This document shows, piece after piece, positions 41,809 to 49,890 of a stretch of 64,000 nt of DNA. Numbering within the stretch: position 1 is the stretch's first letter; the number at the start of each line of letters is the position of its first letter. The stretch comes from Candidatus Zixiibacteriota bacterium (GTDB taxonomy: Bacteria; Desulfobacterota; Binatia; UBA9968): the NCBI GenBank assembly GCA_035574315.1, contig DATLYW010000045.1:32684-96683 (forward strand), read 5' to 3'. The notes beneath the pieces are model-generated. The model did not search any database. It saw only the letters and a list, made by a program, of their open reading frames with translations, and was not told where the DNA came from. Position numbers and translations under genes: made by a program.

Positions 41809-43518
41809 ATGGCAGCCGCGAAACCGCCGCTTGTCATCCGGGGAGCCCGGCTCATCGACGGAACGGGCAGAGGGCCGCTCGACGACGCGACGATATTGAT
41901 CGAGGGGAACCGGATCGCCGGCGTCACGACCGACCCGGCTCCTTTGCCCGAAGGGGCGCGGATCGTCGACGCCCGGGGCAAGACGGTTCTTCCCGGCCTG
42001 ATCGACAATCACGTTCACTACCGGAGCTACTGCGGCGAGCTGTTCCTCGCCCATGGCGTGACTTCGGTCCGGGACCTCGGGAATCCGCTCGAATGGATCC
42101 TCGCGCAGCGGGACGCCGTTGCGCTCGGGAAGGTTCCGGGACCGCGAATCTTCTGCACGGGAGGCGGCTTTTACGGCAAGGCGACCGCGGAACATCATAC
42201 GGTGGCCACCGATCCGGAGCAGGCGCGCGGGGTAGCTCGGGAGCTCATAGCCCTGGGAGTGGACTACCTCAAGATTCACCTCGGCGTTTCCCTCGAGATC
42301 ACCCGCGCCGTCGCCGAGGAGGCGCACGAGGCCGGCCTGAAGGTAACCGGACACCTCGACTCGAGCATCGTTCCCTACGCGGAGGCCGGCATCGACGGGG
42401 TCGAGCACGCGACCGGCTGCGCCGAGGAGACGATCAGAAGCGAGATCGGCCGCAAGGGACTTTCCGAGATCAAACTCTGGCTGGCGAAATTCCTCGGTCC
42501 CTGGACGCTCGCCGAAAGGGCGCACTTTCCGCGCCTCGTCGATTTTCTCGCGAAAAAAGGAACCTTCATCGAGCCGACGACGGTGCTCTGGGGAGCGGCG
42601 CTCGGCAAGCGGGACAGGTGGGAGCGGGAGGACTACGACGCCCTGAAAAATCCGGGCCTCTCCTATATATCGGAGCACGAGCGCCTCCTCTGGCTCGATC
42701 ACTACTACACGGCCTACGGCCCGAGGATAAAAGATGCGCCGGAGGGGGACGTCGTCATGGGAAACCGCTATTCGATCTACGGGATCCTTCCGGAAGAAGA
42801 ATTGCGCGAAGGCTTCCGGCGCCTGGGCGAGTTTCTCTCCCTTCTCGTCGAGGCGGGCGGCAACGTCGTGACGGGAACGGACGCGCCGGCGGTAATGCCG
42901 GGCATCAGCCTGCACCGCGACATGGAGCTGCTGGTGGAGGCGGGTCTCAGCCCGATGCAGGCGATCGTCGCGGCTACCCGGGCGGGCGCCGCGTATCTGG
43001 GCCAAGCCGACCGTCTTGGAACCGTCGAGAAGGGAAAGCTGGCGGATCTCGTGATCATCGACGGCGATCCGCTCGCCGATATCACCCGCACGCGCAGGAT
43101 CCAGACCGTCATCAAGGACGGCGAGATCGTGGACACTTCTTACCACGCAAGCTTTTCAAATCCGTTTCCCCGTTCGCACACGCGGGAGTTCTACGGGTAT
43201 CCGCGGCCCGCGCTCCACGGCATCTCGCCCAAAATGGTTCCGGCCGAAGACCGGGACGTCGAACTGGTATTACACGGGAGAGAATTCTACCCGGCCTCCG
43301 TGGTCTGCGCCGGCGGCCGCAGCGTCGCCACTCGTTTCATCAGTCAGACCGAGCTCGCCGCCACGATTCCGGCGCACCTGGTCAAGGCCGGGACGATCTT
43401 CGTCTCCGTGAAAAACCCGAAACCGCACGAGACGCCGGACAGGGGCGGCACTTCCAACGATCTCCCTTTGATCGTGAGGTTCCCGCAGGATCCGTCGCGC
43501 ACGGTTCCTCCGCCATGA
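41809..43518 (+). CDS. Amidohydrolase (imidazolonepropionase/prolidase-like) with C-terminal IPT/TIG-like domain
   Basis: 569 residues. Residues about 1-445 form a metal-dependent amidohydrolase: D-N-H-V-H (metal His pair), DYLKIHLGVS with the bridging Lys, KVTGHLDSS and GVEHATG (His ligands), GTDAPAVMP (Asp), and the PxGKLADLVIIDGDPL-type end. Residues about 475-569 (DVELVLHGREFYPASVVCAGG... ELAATIPAHLVKAGTIFVSVKNPKP) read like an IPT/TIG immunoglobulin-like domain, which is rare behind this enzyme. No signal peptide is seen. GAAGGAGG precedes ATG 41809. Substrate unknown. Confidence 0.82.
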   Translation: MAAAKPPLVIRGARLIDGTGRGPLDDATILIEGNRIAGVTTDPAPLPEGARIVDARGKTVLPGLIDNHVHYRSYCGELFLAHGVTSVRDLGNPLEWILAQRDAVALGKVPGPRIFCTGGGFYGKATAEHHTVATDPEQARGVARELIALGVDYLKIHLGVSLEITRAVAEEAHEAGLKVTGHLDSSIVPYAEAGIDGVEHATGCAEETIRSEIGRKGLSEIKLWLAKFLGPWTLAERAHFPRLVDFLAKKGTFIEPTTVLWGAALGKRDRWEREDYDALKNPGLSYISEHERLLWLDHYYTAYGPRIKDAPEGDVVMGNRYSIYGILPEEELREGFRRLGEFLSLLVEAGGNVVTGTDAPAVMPGISLHRDMELLVEAGLSPMQAIVAATRAGAAYLGQADRLGTVEKGKLADLVIIDGDPLADITRTRRIQTVIKDGEIVDTSYHASFSNPFPRSHTREFYGYPRPALHGISPKMVPAEDRDVELVLHGREFYPASVVCAGGRSVATRFISQTELAATIPAHLVKAGTIFVSVKNPKPHETPDRGGTSNDLPLIVRFPQDPSRTVPPP

Positions 43519-43650
43519 CCCGGGGGCCGCGAAAATCATGGCCACCTTTCGCCAGCGCTCGTTCTCCCGGGGAATCCGTCTTCGGCACGACAATTGCGTC
43601 GATCGGCGGGTGTCCGACCGTGCCTTTGGCTTCAAGGAAAGGAGGCTCTT

Positions 43651-43944
43651 ATGACGGCTCCTCTTATGGTCATTCTCGGTGTCGTTTCCATCGGCCTGAT
43701 TTTCGTGATCGGCCCGATCGTGATCGACACCTACCGCCGCTATCGCCTCGCCAGAGTCGTGGACTGCCCTGAAGCCCGTACCTCCGCGGAAGTCCGGTTG
43801 AACACGCGCAAGGCGATGCTGGCGGCGGCCTTCGGGCGATCACTGCTCCGGGTCAAGAGCTGCTCGCTCTGGCCGGCGCGCAAGGGATGCGCGGAGGCTT
43901 GCGTCGGGGAAAACTGGCCGGAAACGCGCGAACGACGTCCGTGA
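43651..43944 (+). CDS. Small membrane-anchored Cys protein, C-x-L-W-P-x4-C-x3-C family, member 1
   Basis: 97 residues, family not recognised. One membrane segment (about 6-25), then basic residues and a short soluble domain with C39-P-E near its start and C71-x-L-W-P-x4-C80-x3-C84 at its end. AAAGGAGG lies before ATG 43651. Two related proteins are encoded in the window (43941-44189 and 54469-54795). Four spaced cysteines suggest metal or disulfide chemistry at the membrane surface. The next family member overlaps its stop codon. Confidence 0.75.
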   Translation: MTAPLMVILGVVSIGLIFVIGPIVIDTYRRYRLARVVDCPEARTSAEVRLNTRKAMLAAAFGRSLLRVKSCSLWPARKGCAEACVGENWPETRERRP

Positions 43945-44189
43945 GCCTGCGCGCTGTCAGACCGGGGAAAACGCTCGCTTCGGGCTGCGGCGCCGTGATC
44001 CGCTCGTGGTTCCGGTCCCGGCAGGAGCAATGGCTTCTTCTGTGCGCATCGACCCGTTGCCTCGCCCTGGTGGAGGCGCAAGGACGATTCGGCGACTCCC
44101 GCGGGGCGGTGGTTCACCGCTGCACCCTGTGGCCGGCCTTCGGCGGCTGCGATCGGCAGTGCATTCGTAGAGCGCAGGCTCCCGCATGA
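43941..44189 (+). CDS. Small Cys protein, C-x-L-W-P-x4-C-x3-C family, member 2
   Basis: 82 residues. It carries C61-x-L-W-P-x4-C70-x3-C74 and an upstream C40, matching member 1 in spacing and order, but has no membrane segment. The start is GTG 43941 overlapping the TGA of member 1 (GTGA), so the two are coupled and their products may pair, one membrane-bound and one soluble. Without the shared motif and coupling this would look like a chance frame. Confidence 0.6.
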   Translation: MSLRAVRPGKTLASGCGAVIRSWFRSRQEQWLLLCASTRCLALVEAQGRFGDSRGAVVHRCTLWPAFGGCDRQCIRRAQAPA

Positions 44190-44206
44190 GGGGCCGACCC
44201 GAGCGC

Positions 44207-44710
44207 CTACAGCCGCTGCGCCGTCTCGAGCAGGCCCGGGTCGGCGCAGAATCGGTGTATGGCGACCTTCAGCTTCTGGGTCTGGACGTGGACCGGAATG
44301 CCGAGGCTTTCCACGATTTGCGCCCCTCCCAACCCCGCGGCGTGGAGCAGCTTGTTGTAAATCGTGTTGACCTCCGAGCCTTCGATTTCCAGCGCGATGC
44401 GAAACGCCTCGTCGACTCCGAGCGACGGCGTTCCCCGGCTGAGATAAGAGCGCAGCCACCGCTTCAGCTCTTCGGCCTTTTCGCGGGTCACGTCCAGCTC
44501 CAGCCGCTCCAGCTTGTCTTTTCCGATCAGCGTCCGGCACGCCGACAGGATCGAGCCGTGCTGCTCCTCTTCATGGGCCATGTCCCACCAGAAGTCGCGC
44601 AGCTCCGGCCGGTCGAGAAACAGGTGGGAAAAACGGAAGTAGATCTTCGCGACCAGCCATTCGATCTCCGCGAACCTTTCCAGGAGATCCAGCGCGCTCT
44701 CGGAACTCAT
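44207..44710 (-). CDS. Ferritin-like (rubrerythrin-type) helical protein
   Basis: 167 residues. Helical bundle with EIEWLVAKIYFRFSHLF, FWWDMAHEEEQHGSIL (E-x2-H-type pair) and EIEGSEVNTIY, placed as the iron-binding Glu/His residues of ferritin-like proteins. No rubredoxin Cys4 domain, so it is not a classic rubrerythrin. GGAAGGAA precedes the ATG. A distant relative is at 62960-63523. A di-iron role in oxidative-stress defence or electron transfer is inferred from the fold only. Confidence 0.7.
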   Translation of the reverse strand: MSSESALDLLERFAEIEWLVAKIYFRFSHLFLDRPELRDFWWDMAHEEEQHGSILSACRTLIGKDKLERLELDVTREKAEELKRWLRSYLSRGTPSLGVDEAFRIALEIEGSEVNTIYNKLLHAAGLGGAQIVESLGIPVHVQTQKLKVAIHRFCADPGLLETAQRL

Positions 44711-44825
44711 GCTTCCTTCCGCCCGAAGAAGCTCGGCAGAACCAAATGGCTCGTTTCGAGTTTCCTTTTCTGCCCGCCGACCTCCCCTGTCTGTTCGTCG
44801 CCGATGCTCGAATTTCCTGAACCGT

Positions 44826-45548
44826 TCAAGGCATTTCTTCCAGCAAGCGCCCGAAGCCCCGTACCGGAGCGCGAAGCCGCAAGCGTTTCTGCGTCGCCCA
44901 GACGTCCGCCGTCACGTTGGTAACCACCGACGTCCGGAGATCGCGCTCCAGCGGCTCGATCGCCGGAAGGCAGTCCCATCCCGCGCCGAGAAGATAGAGG
45001 CAATCGCCGCCGCCGGCCTCGAGAAAGACCTTCTTCGCCCCGGCGTAGATCTGCTCGGCCGGGATCTTGCCCAGGTCCGCAAACGCCGTTTCCACACTTC
45101 GTTTCATCGCCGCAACCTCGAAACCGGCCTCTCTGAAGAATTGCGCAAACCTCGGATTGAGATCGTCCCCGAAATAGGTGACGCCGACGATGCGCCGGAT
45201 TCCGAGAGCTTTCAGCGCCTCGATCTGGGTTCTGGTCGCCGTCAGCACCGGAACGCCGTACCTGGCCTGCAGAGTTTCGATCAGCTCGGCGTCGAAGCGG
45301 TACCCCTTGAGCATGACGGGAGGCACGCCCTGGATCACCGCGAGGTCGACCTTGAGCGCCGCCAGCTCGGCGACCCTTTGCTCGGCCACCGACAACGCCT
45401 CCTGGAACTCCCGCTCGGTCCCGGCGCTCACCCCGACGTAACGGGGAATCACCGCCACCCCGTCGGGCATGAGGCGAATAAATCTCTCGAGGGAACCCGG
45501 TCGAAACGTCGGTTTTATGAGGCCGACGGTCCCCCTCCACCCGTACAT
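44826..45548 (-). CDS. Asp/Glu racemase-superfamily protein (maleate isomerase/arylmalonate decarboxylase-like)
   Basis: 240 residues. Two-lobed racemase-superfamily pattern: YGWRGTVGLIKPTFRPGSLERFI at the start, LKVDLAVIQGVPPVML where the first catalytic Cys usually lies, ALGIRRIVGVTYFGDDLNPRF, and GGGDCLYLLGAGWDCLPAIEPLE with a Cys in the second site. The first-site Cys is missing, so it is not a two-Cys racemase; arylmalonate decarboxylase also works with one Cys. The start is ATG 45548 with GGAGG eight bases upstream. It faces the same way as the LLM gene 317 bases upstream. Confidence 0.72.
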   Translation of the reverse strand: MYGWRGTVGLIKPTFRPGSLERFIRLMPDGVAVIPRYVGVSAGTEREFQEALSVAEQRVAELAALKVDLAVIQGVPPVMLKGYRFDAELIETLQARYGVPVLTATRTQIEALKALGIRRIVGVTYFGDDLNPRFAQFFREAGFEVAAMKRSVETAFADLGKIPAEQIYAGAKKVFLEAGGGDCLYLLGAGWDCLPAIEPLERDLRTSVVTNVTADVWATQKRLRLRAPVRGFGRLLEEMP

Positions 45549-45865
45549 GGATCGCCCTCCCTTCACTGCACTGCCGGCAACGATACATCCTCGATCCTGT
45601 CGAGAATCTTCGAGCCCGTCCGACAAACCACCGCCAATTCATCCGACGGGTCGCAAAGAACATACCAATTCGTTTTTCGGCTCCGGCTAGCGTCCGAGCC
45701 GCTTCGCATCCCAGAAAGTTGGAAACGACGCGGCCTTCTTTCTTGTTTTTGATATCGCCCTCGAGGTTGCGGAACGCCAAAGCCGACGACGAGGCGCCGG
45801 CGCGCGCATCGACGGAAAGAGCCCGGGAAACGGCGGGAGCGCTCGCGGTTCGACCGGGGCTGCGC
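45549..45865. other. Intergenic region, no supported gene
   Basis: 317 bases between the LLM gene and the racemase-superfamily gene, both on the minus strand. It probably contains the promoter for the latter and for the ferritin-like gene after it. No clear promoter, hairpin or coding pattern was found. Confidence 0.4.
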
Positions 45866-46777
45866 TCAGCGCCTGACTCCGGGCGCCACTTCCCAGGCCA
45901 GCCTGGTCATCGCCTCGATCATTGCGCGCATCGGGCGCGACGCCGGAATGTTGAGATCGAAGCAGACGTGCTCCACCCCGGCTTCGCTGTATTGCCGCAA
46001 CCTCGAGACCAGATCTTCGCGGTCAGCGGGATCGGCGAGATCGGGAAGCGCGTTCCAGCGAAGGCTGAGCGCCGGGACTTTCACATCCTGTCCCCTCTTC
46101 CCGGCCCATTCCCGGAGCGATCGGAGCGCTTGCTCCAGACCGGCGACGCCGATCCGGTTCGTCGGATGCCACCCGTCGCCGAATCGAGCCGCGCGCCGGA
46201 GCGCGCCGGCGCTGTTGCCGCCGATCCAGATCGGCGGCCGCGGCTTTTGCGCGGGTTTCGGTAGAAAGATCGACTTCGGAACTCGATAGAACTCGCCCTC
46301 GAACGACGGCTCGTCCTGCGTCCATAGAGTGTCGAGAACGCGGATGTATTCGTCGGCCCGCCTGCGGCGCTCCGCCAGCGGTTCGCCCACCGCGTTGAAC
46401 TCATCCGCGCTCCAGCCCGCCCCCAGACCAAGAATCAACCGGCCGCCCGAGAGCTGGTCCACCGTCGCCGCCATCTTGGCGAGCAAGACCGGACTCCGGT
46501 AGGCCGTTACCAGCACGCTGGTGCCGAGACGGACGCGGCGCGTACAGCTGGCGACGAAGGCCAGCACCGACATGGGATCGTAGGTGTTCTGCATCGGTAC
46601 GGGCAGGGCTCCCCGCGGATTGCCGGGATACCGGGAGATCGGTTCGAGGGGCCAGAGGAGCCGATCCAGAACCCAGACCGAATCGAACCCGAGGAGCTCG
46701 GCGGCCTGCGCCGCCTCGACGATAGCCTCGCGGCTCGCCTCGGAGCCGAAATGGGGAAGAGCGATGCCGAACTGCAT
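45866..46777 (-). CDS. LLM-class (luciferase-like) flavin or F420-dependent oxidoreductase
   Basis: 303 residues. QFGIALPHFGSEASREAIVEAAQAAELLGFDSVWVLDRL at the start, VRLGTSVLVTAYRSPVLLAKMAATVDQLSGGRLILGLGAGWSADEF, and RPPIWIGGNSAGALRRAARFGDGWHP, all typical of the luciferase-like barrel. It oxidises or oxygenates a small molecule with FMNH2 or F420; sequence alone does not decide the cofactor. It is last in a row after three substrate-binding-type genes (gap 49 bases). Confidence 0.88.
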   Translation of the reverse strand: MQFGIALPHFGSEASREAIVEAAQAAELLGFDSVWVLDRLLWPLEPISRYPGNPRGALPVPMQNTYDPMSVLAFVASCTRRVRLGTSVLVTAYRSPVLLAKMAATVDQLSGGRLILGLGAGWSADEFNAVGEPLAERRRRADEYIRVLDTLWTQDEPSFEGEFYRVPKSIFLPKPAQKPRPPIWIGGNSAGALRRAARFGDGWHPTNRIGVAGLEQALRSLREWAGKRGQDVKVPALSLRWNALPDLADPADREDLVSRLRQYSEAGVEHVCFDLNIPASRPMRAMIEAMTRLAWEVAPGVRR

Positions 46778-46826
46778 GAGACGTGACGAAGCCGCGCCCG
46801 GATCTCCCGCAGCGAAGAGCCGTCCT

Positions 46827-47891
46827 TCACCGGGGATAGAGCTCGGCGATAAAACCTTCCTTCGACAGTTGTTCGAGCGGCGCCGGATCGTAAAACTGTT
46901 TCGGATCGGCCCCTCTCGCCTTTGGATTGCGCGAGGCGACGTCCTCCAGGACGGCGTCGATCTCGGCGGGAGTTATCGTCGGGACGTTGCGAATGTAACC
47001 GAGCACATAGCTCTTGAAGGCGCTGGCCAGCAGCCGCGCGTCCGAATTGCGGGTGTACTTGCCCAAAACTCTGATCGTGAACTCCGGATTGGCCTTGGCG
47101 TATTTCACGCCTTCGAGCGTCGCCTTGAGGAACCGGTTCAAGGTCCGCGGCCGGCTGCGCACGAACGAGCTGGTGGTCACCAGCGTGGTTCCGGGGTAGC
47201 GGTACTTGATCTCTCCGAGGTTCAGGAATTCCCTGTAGCCCAGCTCCTTTGCCTTCTCCAGGGTCGGGGACGAAATCAACGCCCCGTGAACGAGTCCCTG
47301 TTGCATGAACAGGAGGTTTTCCGGGACGCCGCCGGTCTGGATCATTTTGACGTCTCTGTTCGCATCCAGGCCGAACTCGCTCAACGCCTTTCGGAGACCC
47401 AGATCGGTCAAGGAGCCGAACCGGCTCACGCCGAACGTCTTGCCCTTGAGATCCCGGGGCGTGGCGATCTCCGGCACGGTGACGAGGCTCATCGGTATGA
47501 CGTTGATCGTGGTGGCGATCATCGTCACGTCCGACCCGGACAATCGCGACAGCACCGCCGCCGCCCCGGAGCCCTGGACGACGTGCGCGTCTCCCGAAAT
47601 CAGCGTCGCGATAGCCTGAGCGCCGGCCACGTAGACGACGCTGACATCGAGACCGTACTTCCGGTAGATCCCGGCCTCCTGCGGCACCCACGTGGAAATC
47701 GACGTCGCCGCGATCGACGAGTAGCAGACGTTGAGTTTTTCCGCCTCCGCGCCGCGCGCCGGCCGGGCCGCCGCCCCTGCGGACAGACACGCGGAAACGG
47801 CGACGGCGGCGGCCAGCAACTTTCGCGGGCGGAAGATGGATGCCGCCTCAGCCAGCGCTGCGCGATATTTCTCGAAACGCCCGCTCTTCAT
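46827..47891 (-). CDS. NMT1/TauA-like periplasmic substrate-binding protein
   Basis: 354 residues. A long basic N-region and hydrophobic core (about 24-48) form a signal peptide ending near ARG-AEAEK. LNVCYSSIAATSISTWVPQEAGIYRKYGLDVSVVYVAGA, SGDAHVVQGSGAAAVLSRLSGSDVTMIAT, DLKGKTFGVSRFGSLTDLGLRKALSEFG and the PAPLEQLSKEGFIAELYPR end are close in style to the protein at 24594. The ATG overlaps the stop of the preceding signal-less homologue. No permease or ATPase is adjacent. Ligand unknown. Confidence 0.85.
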   Translation of the reverse strand: MKSGRFEKYRAALAEAASIFRPRKLLAAAVAVSACLSAGAAARPARGAEAEKLNVCYSSIAATSISTWVPQEAGIYRKYGLDVSVVYVAGAQAIATLISGDAHVVQGSGAAAVLSRLSGSDVTMIATTINVIPMSLVTVPEIATPRDLKGKTFGVSRFGSLTDLGLRKALSEFGLDANRDVKMIQTGGVPENLLFMQQGLVHGALISSPTLEKAKELGYREFLNLGEIKYRYPGTTLVTTSSFVRSRPRTLNRFLKATLEGVKYAKANPEFTIRVLGKYTRNSDARLLASAFKSYVLGYIRNVPTITPAEIDAVLEDVASRNPKARGADPKQFYDPAPLEQLSKEGFIAELYPR

Positions 47892-48853
47892 CGCCGCTCC
47901 GACTCTACCTGCGCGCCGCGTCGTAGGCAAGCGACGGCCCGCTCGACGTATTCGAGCCGCAGGATTCGCTCGGCGGTCATCGCCTCCGAGACCCTTCTTG
48001 CGAGCTTTTCTTCGTCCAGGATGATCTGCAGCCCGGCGACGTTGATCGATCCGTCCGCGGGCACGCCGGGAATCAACGGATACTCCTCTTCCCACATTTC
48101 CCGATCCATGTCGGCTTCGAACTCGAGGCCGGAACGCTCCACGATCGCCATCATTTCGGCGTGGTTGGCGGGATTCTTCATGAACCGGTAGCCCCGGATC
48201 AGCCCTGCCAGAAAACCGACCGCGATGTCCGGATTGGCGTCCAGGAACGCACCCTTCGCCGCGATCGCTCGCAGCTGATAGCCGTCGGGCAGATACTCTT
48301 CGAGGTCCGCCAGGACCGGATAGCCGGCGCGCACGAACTCGTCGAGATAGGCCTTGTGGGCGATCCGCGCCTGGATCTCGCCTCGCTCGAGCCTGGGAAC
48401 GATGGATCTGAACGACGAAGCCCCGGTGTGGGCGACGAAGATCACGTCGCCGTCGGGCTCCAGACCCGCCTTTTTCAGAATCATCGAGCTCATCGTCAGC
48501 GTCACGCCGTTGGGCTCCCTCAGACCGACTCTGCGACCCCTGAGATCGGCGACGCAGCGAATCCCTTTCGCTCCGACGAAAATCCCGGGATAGGTATTGA
48601 GAAAACCCCCGATGAGAAAAAGGTCCTCCCCGCGGTCCCTCGCCTGGAGCGCCACCGGGGTCTTGAGATCGACCACGATATCGATCTCGCCGCGGGCGAG
48701 CGCCTCCAGGCTCCTGTGATCGTTGCCGGTCGCCGAGATCTCGACGTCCAGCCCGTTTTCTTCGAAGTAACCCTTGGCGCGCGCCACCGCCGGGGCGACG
48801 CGGTGAAACAAGTGGTAGTGGCCCGCCGCGATCCTGAGCGTCCTGCCGATCAT
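47888..48853 (-). CDS. Substrate-binding-protein-like protein without signal peptide, copy 1
   Basis: 321 residues with an NMT1/THI5-like two-lobed fold: LRIAAGHYHLFHRVAPAVARAKGYFEENGLDVEI, LARGEIDIVVDLKTPVALQARDRGEDLFLIG, DLRGRRVGLREPNGVTLTMSSMILKKAG. No signal peptide precedes the fold, so it should be cytoplasmic. ATG 48853 is chosen because it aligns with the start of the tandem paralogue (G-H-x-H-L-F-H at the same distance); a GTG at 48871 is possible. Cytoplasmic members of this fold include enzymes, such as Thi5 and 4,5-dihydroxyphthalate decarboxylase, so an enzymatic role is possible. Confidence 0.75.
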   Translation of the reverse strand: MIGRTLRIAAGHYHLFHRVAPAVARAKGYFEENGLDVEISATGNDHRSLEALARGEIDIVVDLKTPVALQARDRGEDLFLIGGFLNTYPGIFVGAKGIRCVADLRGRRVGLREPNGVTLTMSSMILKKAGLEPDGDVIFVAHTGASSFRSIVPRLERGEIQARIAHKAYLDEFVRAGYPVLADLEEYLPDGYQLRAIAAKGAFLDANPDIAVGFLAGLIRGYRFMKNPANHAEMMAIVERSGLEFEADMDREMWEEEYPLIPGVPADGSINVAGLQIILDEEKLARRVSEAMTAERILRLEYVERAVACLRRGAQVESERR

Positions 48854-48883
48854 GTCCTCTGCGCGCCGCACGCCCGCGGGGCG

Positions 48884-49843
48884 TTATTCGCAGCCTTCCC
48901 CGAAGCGCTCCCGGACCGATGCCGCCGCCTCTTTGACGAAACGGTCCATGAGAACGGCCTCCATGCTGAAATCCGGGGGCAGCTTGCCGGTGGTTTTTTC
49001 TTCCTCGATCACGAGCCGCAGCCCGGTTTCGTTGACGCTCCCGTCCTGCGGGATGCGCTCGAACATGTGGTATTTGGTGTCCCACAGGGAGGGATCCATG
49101 TCCCTGTCGAGCCCGTGGCCCGAAGCGGCGACGATCCGCATGGTCTCGCGGTAATTCTGGTTCATGAAGCGGTAGGCGCGGATCAAGGCGCGCAGCAACC
49201 CCGTGAGGCGGCCGGGCTCGTTGCGAACGACGTCTCCCCGGGCGGCGGTGATCCTCACCGCGTAGCCCTGAGGGTAGACCTTCGACAGGTCCGCGAGCAT
49301 CGGGTAACCGTCTTCGACCATGCCCCACGCATCCTGCAGGATGATCATCGCCGCGTCCGCCTCGCCGGAATCCAGCACCGGCTGTTGAAAGCCCCGCGAG
49401 CGAGAGCCCTTGACGACCCACTGGACCATGGAGTCGGCGTCGAGCCCTTCGCGGCGGAAGAGCGCCCGGACGAACCGGGTATCGATCCCGTCGGGCTCCC
49501 GGACGGAGATTTTCTTGCCCGCGAGATCGTTCAGAGAACGGATGCCCCTGGCGCGGGCGGCGATGAAAGCGTAGGCCGGGCTGTTGAGCCAGCCCCCGAC
49601 GATCTTGAGATCGGCTCCCTGGCTTTGGGCGGCGCACACGAGGTAGGGCTCGGGATCGAGCCCGATCTCGTACTCCCCCCGGATCATTCCCTCGATGGTC
49701 CTGGCGTCGCTGCCGCTACAGAAGAACTCGCACTCCCCCGCGCCCTCCTGCTCGAAGTACCCCCGCGCCCGCGCCACGATCGGCGCGACGATGTGAAAGA
49801 GATGATGATGTCCGGCGGAAAGCAGCCATTTTTTTCCGCTCAT
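48884..49843 (-). CDS. Substrate-binding-protein-like protein without signal peptide, copy 2
   Basis: 319 residues, full-length paralogue of 47888-48853: LLSAGHHHLFHIVAPIVARARGYFEQEG, IRGEYEIGLDPEPYLVCAAQSQGADLKIVGG, DLAGKKISVREPDGIDTRFVRALFRREG, and a shared C-terminal DGSVNETGLRLVIEEEK matching DGSINVAGLQIILDEEK in copy 1. No signal peptide. The H-x-H-L-F-H motif at residues 12-17 is shared and could be a ligand or metal site. It is 47 bases downstream of a molybdoenzyme gene and probably in its operon. Confidence 0.75.
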   Translation of the reverse strand: MSGKKWLLSAGHHHLFHIVAPIVARARGYFEQEGAGECEFFCSGSDARTIEGMIRGEYEIGLDPEPYLVCAAQSQGADLKIVGGWLNSPAYAFIAARARGIRSLNDLAGKKISVREPDGIDTRFVRALFRREGLDADSMVQWVVKGSRSRGFQQPVLDSGEADAAMIILQDAWGMVEDGYPMLADLSKVYPQGYAVRITAARGDVVRNEPGRLTGLLRALIRAYRFMNQNYRETMRIVAASGHGLDRDMDPSLWDTKYHMFERIPQDGSVNETGLRLVIEEEKTTGKLPPDFSMEAVLMDRFVKEAAASVRERFGEGCE

Positions 49844-49890
49844 GGGATCTTCTACCCTTCCCGCGCTTTTCCGGCGCCCTCGGCCGGAAA

